Shown: positions 33,773 through 41,952 of the stretch, one piece after another | Numbering within the stretch: position 1 is the first letter of the stretch | How the letters are laid out: each line of letters begins with the position of its first letter | Source of the DNA: Streptomyces sp. P3 | GTDB taxonomy: Bacteria; Actinomycetota; Actinomycetes; Streptomycetales; Streptomycetaceae | Assembly: GCF_003032475.1 (NCBI RefSeq) | Contig: NZ_CP028369.1 | Span: 2,790,001 to 2,854,000 of the forward strand | Length of the DNA: 64,000 bases | Reading direction: 5' to 3' | The notes under the pieces: generated by a model | Database searches by the model: none | Told to the model about the DNA's origin: nothing | Seen by the model: only the letters and a program-made list of their open reading frames with translations | Made by a program: the position numbers and the translations under genes

Positions 33773-34252
33773 ATGAGCACGCAGGACCGACTGACGCACA
33801 TCGATGACGCGGGCGCCGCCCGCATGGTCGACGTCTCCGGCAAGGACGTCACCTCCCGCACCGCACGGGCCAGCGGACGCGTCCTCGTCTCGCCCCGCGT
33901 GGTCGAGCTGCTGCGGGGCGAAGGGGTCCCCAAGGGGGACGCGCTGGCCACCGCGCGGATCGCGGGCATCATGGGCGCCAAGCGCACCCCCGACCTGATC
34001 CCGCTGTGCCACCCGCTCGCCGTCTCCGGTGTGAAACTGGACCTGTCGGTCGCGGACGACGCCGTGGAGATCACCGCCACGGTGAAGACGACGGACCGCA
34101 CGGGCGTCGAGATGGAGGCCCTCACCGCGGTCTCCGTCGCAGCCCTCACCGTGATCGACATGATCAAGGCGGTCGACAAGAAAGCCGTCATCTCGGACGT
34201 GCGCGTGGAGGAGAAGACGGGCGGCAAGTCGGGCGACTGGAGCCGGACATGA
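33773..34252 (+). CDS. moaC: Cyclic pyranopterin monophosphate synthase MoaC
   Basis: This 159-residue enzyme of molybdenum cofactor synthesis converts 3',8-cyclo-GTP to cyclic pyranopterin. Conserved blocks are RMVDVSGKDVTSRTARASG, ARIAGIMGAKRTPDLIPLCHPL (active-site Cys-His) and VKTTDRTGVEMEALTAVSVAALTVIDMIKAVDK. The length is typical. It overlaps mog by four bases (ATGA). GGGAG stands 12 bases before the ATG. Confidence 0.95.
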   Translation: MSTQDRLTHIDDAGAARMVDVSGKDVTSRTARASGRVLVSPRVVELLRGEGVPKGDALATARIAGIMGAKRTPDLIPLCHPLAVSGVKLDLSVADDAVEITATVKTTDRTGVEMEALTAVSVAALTVIDMIKAVDKKAVISDVRVEEKTGGKSGDWSRT

Positions 34253-34806
34253 CACAGGACGCGAATCCCGACGCGTCGGCGGGCGGCGCGCTGCTTGCGC
34301 TGCTCGCGCCGTACAGCGCGCTGGTGGTCACCGCGTCCAACCGCGCGGCCGCGGGCGTCTACGAGGACAGGGGCGGCCCGCTGATCGCCGAGGGCCTGCG
34401 CGGTCTCGGGTTCGCGGTCGACGGCCCGCAGGTGGTGCCGGACGGCGACCCGGTCGAGGCCGCGCTGCGGGCCGGCGTCGAGGCGGGCTACGACGTGATC
34501 GTCAGCACCGGCGGCACCGGCGTCTCGCCCACCGACCGCACGCCGGAGGCCACCCGCGCGGTGCTCGACCTGGAGATCCCGGGCATCGCCGAGGCCGTAC
34601 GGGCGTACGGCCGCGACAAGACGCCCACGGCGGCGCTCTCCCGCGGACTGGCCGGCGTGGCGGGCGGCACGCTGATCGTCAACCTGCCGGGATCGACCGG
34701 GGGAGTGAAGGACGGCCTCGCCGTCCTGGAGCCCCTGCTGATCCACGCCGTCGACCAGATCCGGGGCGGCGACCACCCCGGACCGAGCCGGGGAGGTGCG
34801 AGCTGA
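34249..34806 (+). CDS. mog: Molybdopterin adenylyltransferase / MogA-MoaB family
   Basis: This 185-residue protein adenylylates molybdopterin before molybdate insertion. The motif ALVVTASNRAAAGVYEDRGGP (around residues 23-43) is followed by DVIVSTGGTGVSPTDRTPEATRAVL and TLIVNLPGSTGGVKDGLAVL, the MPT-binding signatures. It overlaps moaC upstream (ATGA) and the next gene downstream (CTGA), so glp, moaC, mog and the acetyltransferase form one tight operon. Confidence 0.92.
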   Translation: MTQDANPDASAGGALLALLAPYSALVVTASNRAAAGVYEDRGGPLIAEGLRGLGFAVDGPQVVPDGDPVEAALRAGVEAGYDVIVSTGGTGVSPTDRTPEATRAVLDLEIPGIAEAVRAYGRDKTPTAALSRGLAGVAGGTLIVNLPGSTGGVKDGLAVLEPLLIHAVDQIRGGDHPGPSRGGAS

Positions 34807-35444
34807 ACAGCCCGTCCTGGCCCGTGGAACTGGTGGAGGGCGACATCGTCCTGCGGCCCATAAAGCTGCGCGACCAGCGGGTCTGGCGCGAGGTCAACCA
34901 GCGCAACCGGGACTGGCTGCGCCCCTGGGAGGCGACCATCCCACCGCCCGCGCCGAGCGGCCCGATCGCGCACCGGCCGACCTACCGTCAGATGGTCCGA
35001 CACCTGCGCACCGAGGCGCACGCCGGACGGATGCTGCCGTTCGTCATCGAGTACCAGGGGCGGCTCGTCGGGCAGTTGACCGTCGCGGGGATCACCTGGG
35101 GCTCCATGTGCTCCGGACACGTCGGTTACTGGGTGGACGAGTCGGTGGCCGGCCGCGGCGTGATGCCGACCGCCGTGGCGCTCGTCGTCGACCACTGTTT
35201 CCGCACCGTCGGACTGCACCGCATCGAGGTCTGCATTCGGCCCGAGAACGGGCCCAGCCGCCGGGTGGTGGAGAAACTCGGATTCCGCGAGGAAGGGCTG
35301 CGGCCGCGCTATCTCCACATCGACGGGGCCTGGCGGGACCACCTCGTGTTCGCGCTGACGGCGGAGGAGGTCCCGGAGGGTCTGCTGAGCCGGTGGCGGC
35401 GCACCCGCTCCACCAGCGTCCCCCGCGACCACCGCAACGCCTGA
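34803..35444 (+). CDS. RimJ-like GNAT acetyltransferase, probable CTG start
   Basis: This 213-residue protein belongs to the RimJ/RimL-type N-acetyltransferases: ELVEGDIVLRPIKLRDQRVWREVNQRNRDWLRPW, then GYWVDESVAGRGVMPTAVALVVDHCF (acetyl-CoA site), and HRIEVCIRPENGPSRRVVEKLGFREEGLRPRYLHIDGAWRDHLVFAL. Likely starts are CTG 34803, overlapping the mog stop as CTGA with GGGGAGG six bases upstream, or GTG 34824, which has no ribosome site. The CTG gives the start NSPSWPVELVEG seen, as I recall, in relatives. The substrate is probably an N-terminal amine. Confidence 0.82.
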   Translation: MNSPSWPVELVEGDIVLRPIKLRDQRVWREVNQRNRDWLRPWEATIPPPAPSGPIAHRPTYRQMVRHLRTEAHAGRMLPFVIEYQGRLVGQLTVAGITWGSMCSGHVGYWVDESVAGRGVMPTAVALVVDHCFRTVGLHRIEVCIRPENGPSRRVVEKLGFREEGLRPRYLHIDGAWRDHLVFALTAEEVPEGLLSRWRRTRSTSVPRDHRNA

Positions 35445-35733
35445 ACCGATCGCCGAGCCGGTCGCCGAGCCGATCGCCTGATCACGAAGCCCCGCCCCCG
35501 ACCGTCCGGCACCGAACACCCTCGGGGAATGCCGACCGGATTGGCCACGGTCCGGGAAATTGAATAAGTGTTCGAAAATGATCGGAGGTTGACCATCTGG
35601 GGCGGGGAATTCGCGCCCTCGGCGGCCTGCTGATCGCATCGGTCACAAAAAAGTTCGAAATATCAGCCGGATCGTGCGACACACCGACTCAATTGGCGGA
35701 TGGCCTCACGCAAACCCCTCTACCGTGTGAGGC
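35445..35733. other. Intergenic region before sepX
   Basis: The part 35550-35680 is A/T-rich for this genome (GAATAAGTGTTCGAAAATGATCGG, CACAAAAAAGTTCGAAATATCAG). GTTCGAAA occurs at 35569-35576 and 35653-35660. It holds the sepX promoter, and I see no gene. TACCGT at 35721-35726 could serve as -10 for a leaderless message starting at GTG 35734. Confidence 0.5.
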
Positions 35734-37050
35734 GTGAGCAGCAGCGGCCTCATCTACGCAGTCATCGTCGGGGCCTGGGCCGCCTACTTGGTGCCTATGT
35801 GGCTCCGTAGGCAGGACGAGCTGAACGAGGCCCGTCCGACGGAACGCTTCAGTACCGCCATCCGGCTGCTGTCCGGACGGGCGGGTATGGAGCGCCGGTA
35901 CGCCAGGGACCTGAAGGCGCGTTCCACCGAGGAGGGGGAGCCCGTCGCCGACGCCTCGGACGCCGTCACCGACTCGGTGGACGTCCGGGCCTTCGCCATG
36001 CCCCCGACCCGTCCGCAGGCGACGGCACACGTCCACGAACGCGGCCAGGACCGGGGCGTGGACCGCGGCGGGGACCGTGGCCAGGAGCGAGCGCCGGGCC
36101 GCTCGGAGCCGTCGCGGGAGCAGACCCGTGAACAGGACCGTGAGCAGGTGCGTGAGCAGGTGCGCGAACCGGCGGGACGGGCCGCGCGGGAACAGCGCGA
36201 GCAGAACGCCCGGCGTGCGGCCTCCGCGCAGGCTGCCGCTGCCCGCGCCCAGCGCTCGAAGTCGCTCGCCCGCCGTCGGCGCACCACCGTGATGCTCTTC
36301 TTCGCCTTCACCATCGGCGCGATCGTCGCGGCGGTCGGCGGGCTCGCCTTCCTCTGGGCGCCCGCCGTTCCCGCCGTCCTGCTCAGCGCGTACATCGGGT
36401 ACCTGCGCGCCCAGGAGCGCCGCCGCTTCGCGTTCCAGATGGACCGCAGGCGCGCCGAGGTCGCCGCGCAGCGGCTGCGGGAGCGTCAGCCGCGCCGGCG
36501 CGCGCCCGCCCCGGCGAACGCACCGTCCGCCGACCCCGGCCCCGACGCCGGCGCAGAGGAACCGCACGCGGGCCCCGAACCGCAGACCGACCCGGGCCTG
36601 CTGGCGCTCGCCGCGGACCGCAGGGCGCTCGTCGAACAGACCGACCACGCCGAGTGGATCGACCAGCAGCGCGAGCGGCAACGCCGCCCCGGCCACGGCG
36701 ACAGCTGGGACCCCGTCCCGGTGCCGCTGCCGACGTATGTGACGGCTCCGGTCGCGCCCCGGGCGACCTCCGACGTGGATCTCGGAGCGGCGGACGCCTG
36801 GAGCTCGGCCCGCTCCAGCTCGGTCGCCCCCGAGCACGAGACGGCGGACGCCGACGACGCGTCGGCCGCCGGGCCGGACGACCCCGACGGTGCGCGGGAC
36901 GGCGCGGCGACGGAGGACAGGGGCGCGGAGGACGGCGAACGCAGCGACGCCCGGCGCGCGGCCTCGGCCCGGCGCTCCCGCGAGCGCGGACGCACCCCGC
37001 TGTTCGACCAGTACGAGGACGGCGAGCGTCGGCGGGCCGCCAACGAATGA
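35734..37050 (+). CDS. sepX: Divisome membrane protein SepX/GlpR
   Basis: This 438-residue protein starts with GTG at SSSGLIYAVIVGAWAAYLVPMWLRRQDELNEARPTERFSTAIRLL, the conserved N-terminal transmembrane segment and signature of the family. A long Arg/Glu/Gln-rich linker (about 85-180; EQTREQDREQVREQVREP) is probably coiled coil. Two more hydrophobic segments lie near 185-230, and an acidic disordered tail follows. Streptomyces SepX acts in hyphal septation; corynebacterial GlpR is the membrane receptor for Glp. The glp gene is four genes upstream, supporting a Glp-SepX link. No strong ribosome site is visible. Confidence 0.85.
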   Translation: MSSSGLIYAVIVGAWAAYLVPMWLRRQDELNEARPTERFSTAIRLLSGRAGMERRYARDLKARSTEEGEPVADASDAVTDSVDVRAFAMPPTRPQATAHVHERGQDRGVDRGGDRGQERAPGRSEPSREQTREQDREQVREQVREPAGRAAREQREQNARRAASAQAAAARAQRSKSLARRRRTTVMLFFAFTIGAIVAAVGGLAFLWAPAVPAVLLSAYIGYLRAQERRRFAFQMDRRRAEVAAQRLRERQPRRRAPAPANAPSADPGPDAGAEEPHAGPEPQTDPGLLALAADRRALVEQTDHAEWIDQQRERQRRPGHGDSWDPVPVPLPTYVTAPVAPRATSDVDLGAADAWSSARSSSVAPEHETADADDASAAGPDDPDGARDGAATEDRGAEDGERSDARRAASARRSRERGRTPLFDQYEDGERRRAANE

Positions 37051-37130
37051 TCTCCGGCGTCCCGCCTCCGGCCTCGGGGAACGGATTTCCAAGCACGCCG
37101 ACGGGGATGCTAGAGTTTCACTCGTTGCAA

Positions 37131-37204
37131 GGGCCTGTGGCGCAGTCCGGTAGCGCACCTCGTTCGCATCGAGGGGGTCTGGGGTTCAAATCCCCACAGG
37201 TCCA
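37131..37204 (+). tRNA. tRNA-Ala, anticodon CGC
   Basis: The acceptor arm GGGCCTG (37131-37137) pairs with CAGGTCC (37197-37203) and includes G3-T70, the alanine identity pair. The D arm GCGC/GCGC, anticodon stem CCTCG/CGAGG with loop TTCGCAT (anticodon at 37165-37167), and T arm TGGGG-TTCAAAT-CCCCA complete the cloverleaf. The discriminator is A37204 and the terminal CCA is not encoded. It reads GCG codons. Confidence 0.95.
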
Positions 37205-37215
37205 CCGCAGCTCAG

Positions 37216-37250
37216 AACCCCTGCCGGGGAGACCCGGCAGGGGTTCTTTG
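37216..37250 (+). terminator. Hairpin terminator after tRNA-Ala
   Basis: AACCCCTGCCGGG (37216-37228) and CCCGGCAGGGGTT (37233-37245) form a perfect 13-bp stem with a GAGA tetraloop, followed by CTTTG. It starts 12 bases after the tRNA. Confidence 0.9.
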
Positions 37251-37371
37251 GTGTCGTGCAGCGGTGAAGTACAGCAACCGCTCCTCCCGGGCGGGGCCTG
37301 AGGCCGCGTGAGCAGCCCCGGGCGCCGAGGGAGTGCGAGGAGGCGAGCGGCCCCTCAGAGGGCGAGCGGCC

Positions 37372-37878
37372 TCACGGGGTGAGCGACTTGGCGAAGCAGC
37401 GGCTCGCGTCGTAGGCGCGGTAGTAGCCGAACTTCGTGCACGGTTCGTACCCGCTGGAGGTGTACAGGGCGATCGCCTCCGGCTGCTCGGTGCCGGTCTC
37501 CAGCACCATCCGGATACGGCCCGCGTCCCGCGCGCTCTCCTCCAGCGCGGTGAGCATCCGTCGCGCGAGACCGCGTCCGCGCATGTCCCGCACCACGAAC
37601 ATCCGCTTCAGCTCGGCGTCGCCGTCCTGGTTGCCCTCGCCGTTCTCGTCCTGGCCGCGCCAGCCGCCGGTGGCGACCGGGCGGTCGGCCTCGTCGTAGG
37701 CGATGAGATAGACGCCGCGTGGCGACTGGAAGTCGGAGGGCGCAAGGACGGTGGCGTCGCCGCCGTCGCCGTATCGCTCGTGGTACTCGGCCTGGACCTC
37801 GTCGTTGAGCTTGACCGCGTCGGGATGGTCGAAGGGGACCGGACGTATTCTCACGCCGAACACAGTACGTGTAGGCAC
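37372..37878 (-). CDS. GNAT-family N-acetyltransferase
   Basis: This protein of about 168 residues starts from GTG 37878; a second GTG at 37863 is also possible. VRIRPVPFDHPDAVKLNDEVQAEYHERYGDGG opens a typical GNAT fold. LKRMFVVRDMRGRGLARRMLTALEESARDAG is the acetyl-CoA site with RGRGLA, and ALYTSSGYEPCTKFGYYRAYDASRCFAKSL ends it. It belongs to an actinobacterial clade often without assigned substrate. It is divergent from xthA with about 80 bases between. Confidence 0.85.
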   Translation of the reverse strand: MPTRTVFGVRIRPVPFDHPDAVKLNDEVQAEYHERYGDGGDATVLAPSDFQSPRGVYLIAYDEADRPVATGGWRGQDENGEGNQDGDAELKRMFVVRDMRGRGLARRMLTALEESARDAGRIRMVLETGTEQPEAIALYTSSGYEPCTKFGYYRAYDASRCFAKSLTP

Positions 37879-37958
37879 AACCCAACCTTCGGCGCCCCCG
37901 TGCGGCAGGGAAGGGGACCAGGTCCGGCCCGGCGACCCGCGGCCGGTATCGTGCCCGG

Positions 37959-38762
37959 GTGCTGACCGTGACCTCCGTGAACGTGAATGGACTCCGCGCC
38001 GCCGCGAAGAAGGGCTTCGTCGAGTGGCTCGCGGACACCTCCGCCGACGTGCTGTGCCTGCAGGAGGTGCGAGCCGAGCCGGAGCAGCTGCCGGAGGCGG
38101 TCCGGGCCCCCGAGGGATGGCACGTCACCCATGCCCCGGCCGCCGCCAAGGGCCGCGCCGGCGTCTCCCTCTACACCCGCCGTGAGCCGGACGCCGTCCG
38201 CGTCGGCTTCGGCTCGTCCGAGTTCGACGGGTCCGGCCGCTATCTGGAGGCCGACCTGCCCGGTGTGACGGTCGCCTCCCTGTACCTGCCCTCCGGCGAG
38301 GTGGGCACCGAACGGCAGGACGAGAAGCTCCGCTTCATGGGCGAGTTCCTCGCGTACCTCAAGGAGCTGCGCGCCCGCGCCGCCGCCGACGGCCGTGAGG
38401 TCCTCGTCTGCGGCGACTGGAACATCGCCCACCAGCAGGCGGACCTGAAGAACTGGCGCGCCAACGCCAAGAACTCCGGCTTCCTGCCCGAGGAGCGCGC
38501 CTGGCTCACCCGGGTCCTCACCCCGACGGACGGCGGCTACGTCGACGTCGTACGCGAACTGCACCCGGACACGACGGGCCCGTACACCTGGTGGTCCTAC
38601 CGGGGACGGGCCTTCGACAACGACTCAGGTTGGCGCATCGACCTTCAGGTGGCGACGCCCGGTCTCGCGGCCAGGGCCGTCAAGGCGCTGGTGGAGCGGG
38701 CCGCCACACACGCCGAGCGCTGGTCGGACCATGCCCCGGTGACCGTGGTCTTCGACCTGTAG
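37959..38762 (+). CDS. xthA: Exodeoxyribonuclease III / AP endonuclease
   Basis: This 267-residue EEP-fold nuclease repairs abasic sites. VTSVNVNGLRAAAKKGFVEWLADTSADVLCLQEVRAE (residues 4-40) includes the catalytic Asn and Glu; YLPSGEVG, VLVCGDWNIAHQQADLKNW and WSYRGRAFDNDSGWRIDLQVATPGLA complete the fold, and ERWSDHAPVTV provides the terminal Asp-His. The length is usual. GTG 37959 lacks a ribosome site, but a TATCGT -10-like hexamer seven bases upstream suggests leaderless translation. Confidence 0.93.
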   Translation: MLTVTSVNVNGLRAAAKKGFVEWLADTSADVLCLQEVRAEPEQLPEAVRAPEGWHVTHAPAAAKGRAGVSLYTRREPDAVRVGFGSSEFDGSGRYLEADLPGVTVASLYLPSGEVGTERQDEKLRFMGEFLAYLKELRARAAADGREVLVCGDWNIAHQQADLKNWRANAKNSGFLPEERAWLTRVLTPTDGGYVDVVRELHPDTTGPYTWWSYRGRAFDNDSGWRIDLQVATPGLAARAVKALVERAATHAERWSDHAPVTVVFDL

Positions 38763-38788
38763 AGCGCCCGGTGGCCGCCGCGGCCCCG

Positions 38789-39433
38789 TCAGTTCTCCTT
38801 GCGCAGCCGTCGGTCCAGGGCGAGGGAGACCTCCGCCTCGACGACGCTGCGGGCCAGGGGGCGCAGGCGGGGGAGTTCCTGTTCGGTGGCGTGGCGCAGG
38901 ATCAGGTCGGTGAAGAGTTCGGCGAGCGCGTCGGCGTGGGCGCGCACGCGCACGCCCGCCGCCAGGACCTCCGCGAGCGGGATGCCCTCGCGGACCAGGG
39001 CGGCGGAGACGTCCAGCAGCCGGCGGCTGATGTGGACGATCTCGTCGCCGTCGGTGCCCAGATAGCCGAGTTCGAGGGCGGTGGCGAGGTTCTCCGGGGT
39101 GACCTGGCCCTCGAAGCGGGCGGCGAGCTCCTCGGGGGTGAGGCGGACCGGCTCCTCCTCGGTGGGGCCGCCGACGCCGATGAGGTCGGCGACGTCGCGG
39201 CCCTGGTCGAGGGCGTCCGCCAGCTCCGCGATGCCGGTGAGGGTGTGGCCGCGCTCCAGCAGGGCCGCGATGGTCCGCAGCCGGGCCAGGTGATGGTCGT
39301 CGTACCAGGCGATACGGCCCTCGCGGCGGGGCGGCGCGAGCAGCTTGCGTTCGCGGTAGAAGCGCAGGGTGCGCACCGTGATGCCGGCCTCGGCGGCCAG
39401 TTCCTCCGCTCGGTACTCCCTCTTCTCCGTCAC
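38789..39433 (-). CDS. MerR-family transcriptional regulator
   Basis: This 214-residue regulator starts with GTG 39433. The winged-helix part is YRAEELAAEAGITVRTLRFYRERKLLAPPRREGRIAWYDDHHLARLRTIAALLERGHTLTGIAELADA (residues 7-75), followed by a dimerisation helix and a C-terminal domain of about 110 residues (LTPEELAARF...). There is no metal-binding cysteine. It is divergent from the monooxygenase operon across 135 bases and is the obvious candidate to control it. A TACCG-C-CGGTA palindrome at 39451-39461 lies close to its own start. Confidence 0.9.
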   Translation of the reverse strand: MTEKREYRAEELAAEAGITVRTLRFYRERKLLAPPRREGRIAWYDDHHLARLRTIAALLERGHTLTGIAELADALDQGRDVADLIGVGGPTEEEPVRLTPEELAARFEGQVTPENLATALELGYLGTDGDEIVHISRRLLDVSAALVREGIPLAEVLAAGVRVRAHADALAELFTDLILRHATEQELPRLRPLARSVVEAEVSLALDRRLRKEN

Positions 39434-39450
39434 GGCCGAAGCCTATGTTG

Positions 39451-39532
39451 TACCGCCGGTAACTTTCCTTTTCCCGGCCCTACCCATCGGTACGGAGCTG
39501 CTCTACGCTCCCATTGCGCCAGTATTCACTGG
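39451..39532. promoter_or_regulatory. Two palindromes between merR and the monooxygenase operon
   Basis: TACCGCCGGTA (39451-39461) is a perfect inverted repeat near the merR start. CCAGTATTCACTGG (39519-39532; arms CCAGT/ACTGG around ATTC) is a second one, 37 bases before the monooxygenase ATG. Either may be the operator; the sequence alone does not tell which protein binds. Confidence 0.5.
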
Positions 39533-39568
39533 CAGAGTCGCGAGAGTCGCACGGCAGGAGGTGTCGGG

Positions 39569-41080
39569 ATGACCGAACACGTACGGGTGGCGGTGATCGG
39601 GTCCGGCTTCGGCGGGCTGGGGGCCGCCGTGCGGCTGCGCCGGGAGGGAATCACCGACTTCGTGATCCTGGAACGGGCGAGCAGCGTCGGCGGGACCTGG
39701 CGGGACAACAGCTACCCCGGCTGCGCCTGCGACGTGCCCTCCCATCTGTACTCCTTCTCCTTCGCCCCGAACCCCGAGTGGCCGCGCACCTTCTCCGGGC
39801 AGGAGCACATCCGCGCCTATCTGGAGCACGTCACGGACGTCTTCGGGCTGCGGCCGCACCTGCGGCTCGACTCCGAAGTACTGCGGATGACCTGGGACGC
39901 GCAGGAGCTGCGCTGGGACGTCGAGACGAGCGCGGGGCGCTACTTCGCCGACGTCGTCGTGTCGGCCACCGGGCCGCTGTCCGACCCGAAGATCCCGGAG
40001 ATCCCCGGCCTCGGCTCCTTCCCCGGCAAGGTCTTCCACTCCGCCCGCTGGGACCACGACGCCGACCTCGCCGGGCAGCGCGTCGCCATGGTCGGCACCG
40101 GCGCCTCCGCCATCCAGATCGTGCCCGCCCTCCAGCCCGACGTCTCCCGGCTGACGCTGTTCCAGCGCACCCCGCCGTGGGTGATGCCCCGCGTCGACCG
40201 GGCGATCAGCGGCGCGGAGCGCGCCCTGCACCGTGCCCTGCCCGTCACCGCGCAGGCGCGCCGGGGGCTGCTGTGGGGCATCCGGGAACTGCAGGTCCAG
40301 GCGTTCACCAAGCGGCCGAACCAGCTCGGTCTCGTGGAGAGGCTCGCCCGGCAGAACATGGCCCGTGTCATCAAGGACCCGGCCCTGCGGGCCAAGCTCA
40401 CCCCGGACTACCGCATCGGCTGCAAGCGGATCCTGCTGTCCAGCGCCTATTACCCGGCCCTCGCACAGCCCAACGTGGACGTCGTCGCGAGCGGGCTGAG
40501 CGAGGTGCGCGGGTCCACACTGGTCGCCGCCGACGGCAGCGAGGCCGAGGCGGACGTGATCGTCTTCGGTACCGGCTTCCATGTGACCGACATGCCGATC
40601 GCCGACCGGGTGGTGGGTGCCGAGGGGCGGACGCTGGCGGAGAGCTGGAAGGACGGCATGGAGGCCCTGCGCGGCGCCTCCGCCGCCGGCTTCCCGAACT
40701 GGATGACGATCATCGGCCCCAACACGGGCCTCGGGAACTCCTCCATGATCCTCATGATCGAGTCGCAGTTGAACTACCTGGCCGACTATCTGCGCCAGCT
40801 GGACGTCCTCGGCGGCCGGGCGGCACTGGACGCCCGCCCGAGCGCCGTGCACGCCTGGAACCGCCGGGTGCAGGACCGGATGCGGCGCACGGTGTGGAAC
40901 ACCGGCGGCTGCACCAGCTGGTACCTGGACGCGAACGGCCGCAACACCACCGTCTGGCCGGGCACCACCTCCGAGTTCAGGCGGGCGACGCGACGGGTGG
41001 ACCTCGCCGAGTACGAGGTCCTGCGCGCGCCCGCGGCCCCGGCCGCCCCGCGCGCGGCCGGCAGCGAGGTGACGGCGTGA
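39569..41080 (+). CDS. Flavin-dependent monooxygenase, Baeyer-Villiger type
   Basis: This 503-residue enzyme starts with ATG after AGGAGGTG. The FAD site is VAVIGSGFGGLGAAVRLRREG (residues 7-27). The NADPH site is RVAMVGTGASAIQIVPAL near 172-189. Between them FPGKVFHSARWD is the Baeyer-Villiger fingerprint FxGxxxHxxxW, with Ser where Thr is usual. WMTIIGPNTGLGNSSMILMIESQ and the WYLDANGRNTTVWPG tail match actinobacterial ketone monooxygenases, including MymA. GTGA overlap with the next gene shows coupling. It should oxidise ketones or fatty-acid-derived substrates. Confidence 0.9.
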   Translation: MTEHVRVAVIGSGFGGLGAAVRLRREGITDFVILERASSVGGTWRDNSYPGCACDVPSHLYSFSFAPNPEWPRTFSGQEHIRAYLEHVTDVFGLRPHLRLDSEVLRMTWDAQELRWDVETSAGRYFADVVVSATGPLSDPKIPEIPGLGSFPGKVFHSARWDHDADLAGQRVAMVGTGASAIQIVPALQPDVSRLTLFQRTPPWVMPRVDRAISGAERALHRALPVTAQARRGLLWGIRELQVQAFTKRPNQLGLVERLARQNMARVIKDPALRAKLTPDYRIGCKRILLSSAYYPALAQPNVDVVASGLSEVRGSTLVAADGSEAEADVIVFGTGFHVTDMPIADRVVGAEGRTLAESWKDGMEALRGASAAGFPNWMTIIGPNTGLGNSSMILMIESQLNYLADYLRQLDVLGGRAALDARPSAVHAWNRRVQDRMRRTVWNTGGCTSWYLDANGRNTTVWPGTTSEFRRATRRVDLAEYEVLRAPAAPAAPRAAGSEVTA

Positions 41081-41952
41081 GCGCCCGCCGCGATCTGACC
41101 GCCGTCTCCGCCGACGGCACGTCCCTGCACGTCGAGGTGTACGGCCCGCAGGGCGCGCCCGCCGTCGTCCTCGCGCACGGCTGGACCTGTTCGACCGCGT
41201 TCTGGGCGGACCAGATCCGGGACCTCGCCGCCGACCACCGCGTCATCGCCTACGACCAGCGCGGCCACGGCCGCACCCCGGCCGGCCCGGTGTGCAGCAC
41301 GGACACGCTGGCCGACGATCTGGAGGCGGTGCTCACCGCGACGCTCGCGCGCGGCGAGAAGGCCGTGATCGCCGGGCACTCGATGGGCGGCATGACGGTC
41401 CTCGCGGCGGCCGGCAGGGACACCTTCAGGGAGCATGCGGCGGCGGTCCTGCTGTGCAGCACCGGCGCCTCGGGGCTGGTCGCCGAGTCCACCGTGCTGC
41501 CCCTGCGGCCCGGCCGGCTGCGGACCTGGCTGACCGGGCACGTCCTCGGCTCGAGGGCGCCCCTCGGACCGGTCACGCCCGTCGCGAAGCGGATCCTCAA
41601 GTACGCCACGATGGGCGCCGGTGCCGCCCCGCACATGGTGGACGCGTGCGCCCGCATCGTGCACGCCTGTCCGCGCAAGGTGCGGCACGCCTGGTCGAAC
41701 GTGTTGAGCCTGCTCGATCTCGACCACCGCGTACGGGAGTTGAGCGTGCCGACGGCGGTGATCGTCGGCACCGGCGACCGGCTCACCCCGCCGGTGCACG
41801 CCCACCGGATCGCCGCGGCGCTGCCGCACTGCCTCGGCGTCACCGAACTGCCCGGCCTCGGCCATATGACGCCGGTCGAGGCGCCCGGGCTGGTCACCGG
41901 CCGGATCAGGCAACTCGTCACCACCTACTCGCAGTTGAAGGAGGGCGCATGA
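41077..41952 (+). CDS. Alpha/beta-fold hydrolase
   Basis: This 291-residue protein has the hydrolase core: VVLAHGWTCSTAFWADQIRDLAADHRVIAYDQRGHGRT (oxyanion HGW and strand 4), the nucleophile elbow AGHSMGGMTVLAA (Ser near residue 107), the acid in VIVGTGDRLTPP and the His in LPGLGHMTPVEAP. It overlaps both neighbours (GTGA upstream, ATGA downstream). With the Baeyer-Villiger enzyme upstream, it may hydrolyse the ester or lactone product; this is inference from order. Confidence 0.9.
   Translation: MSARRDLTAVSADGTSLHVEVYGPQGAPAVVLAHGWTCSTAFWADQIRDLAADHRVIAYDQRGHGRTPAGPVCSTDTLADDLEAVLTATLARGEKAVIAGHSMGGMTVLAAAGRDTFREHAAAVLLCSTGASGLVAESTVLPLRPGRLRTWLTGHVLGSRAPLGPVTPVAKRILKYATMGAGAAPHMVDACARIVHACPRKVRHAWSNVLSLLDLDHRVRELSVPTAVIVGTGDRLTPPVHAHRIAAALPHCLGVTELPGLGHMTPVEAPGLVTGRIRQLVTTYSQLKEGA

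Noticed and set aside
37131..37204. Integration (att) site at the tRNA-Ala gene
   Set aside because: No integrase and no repeated tRNA 3' end was noticed nearby; the terminator follows at once.
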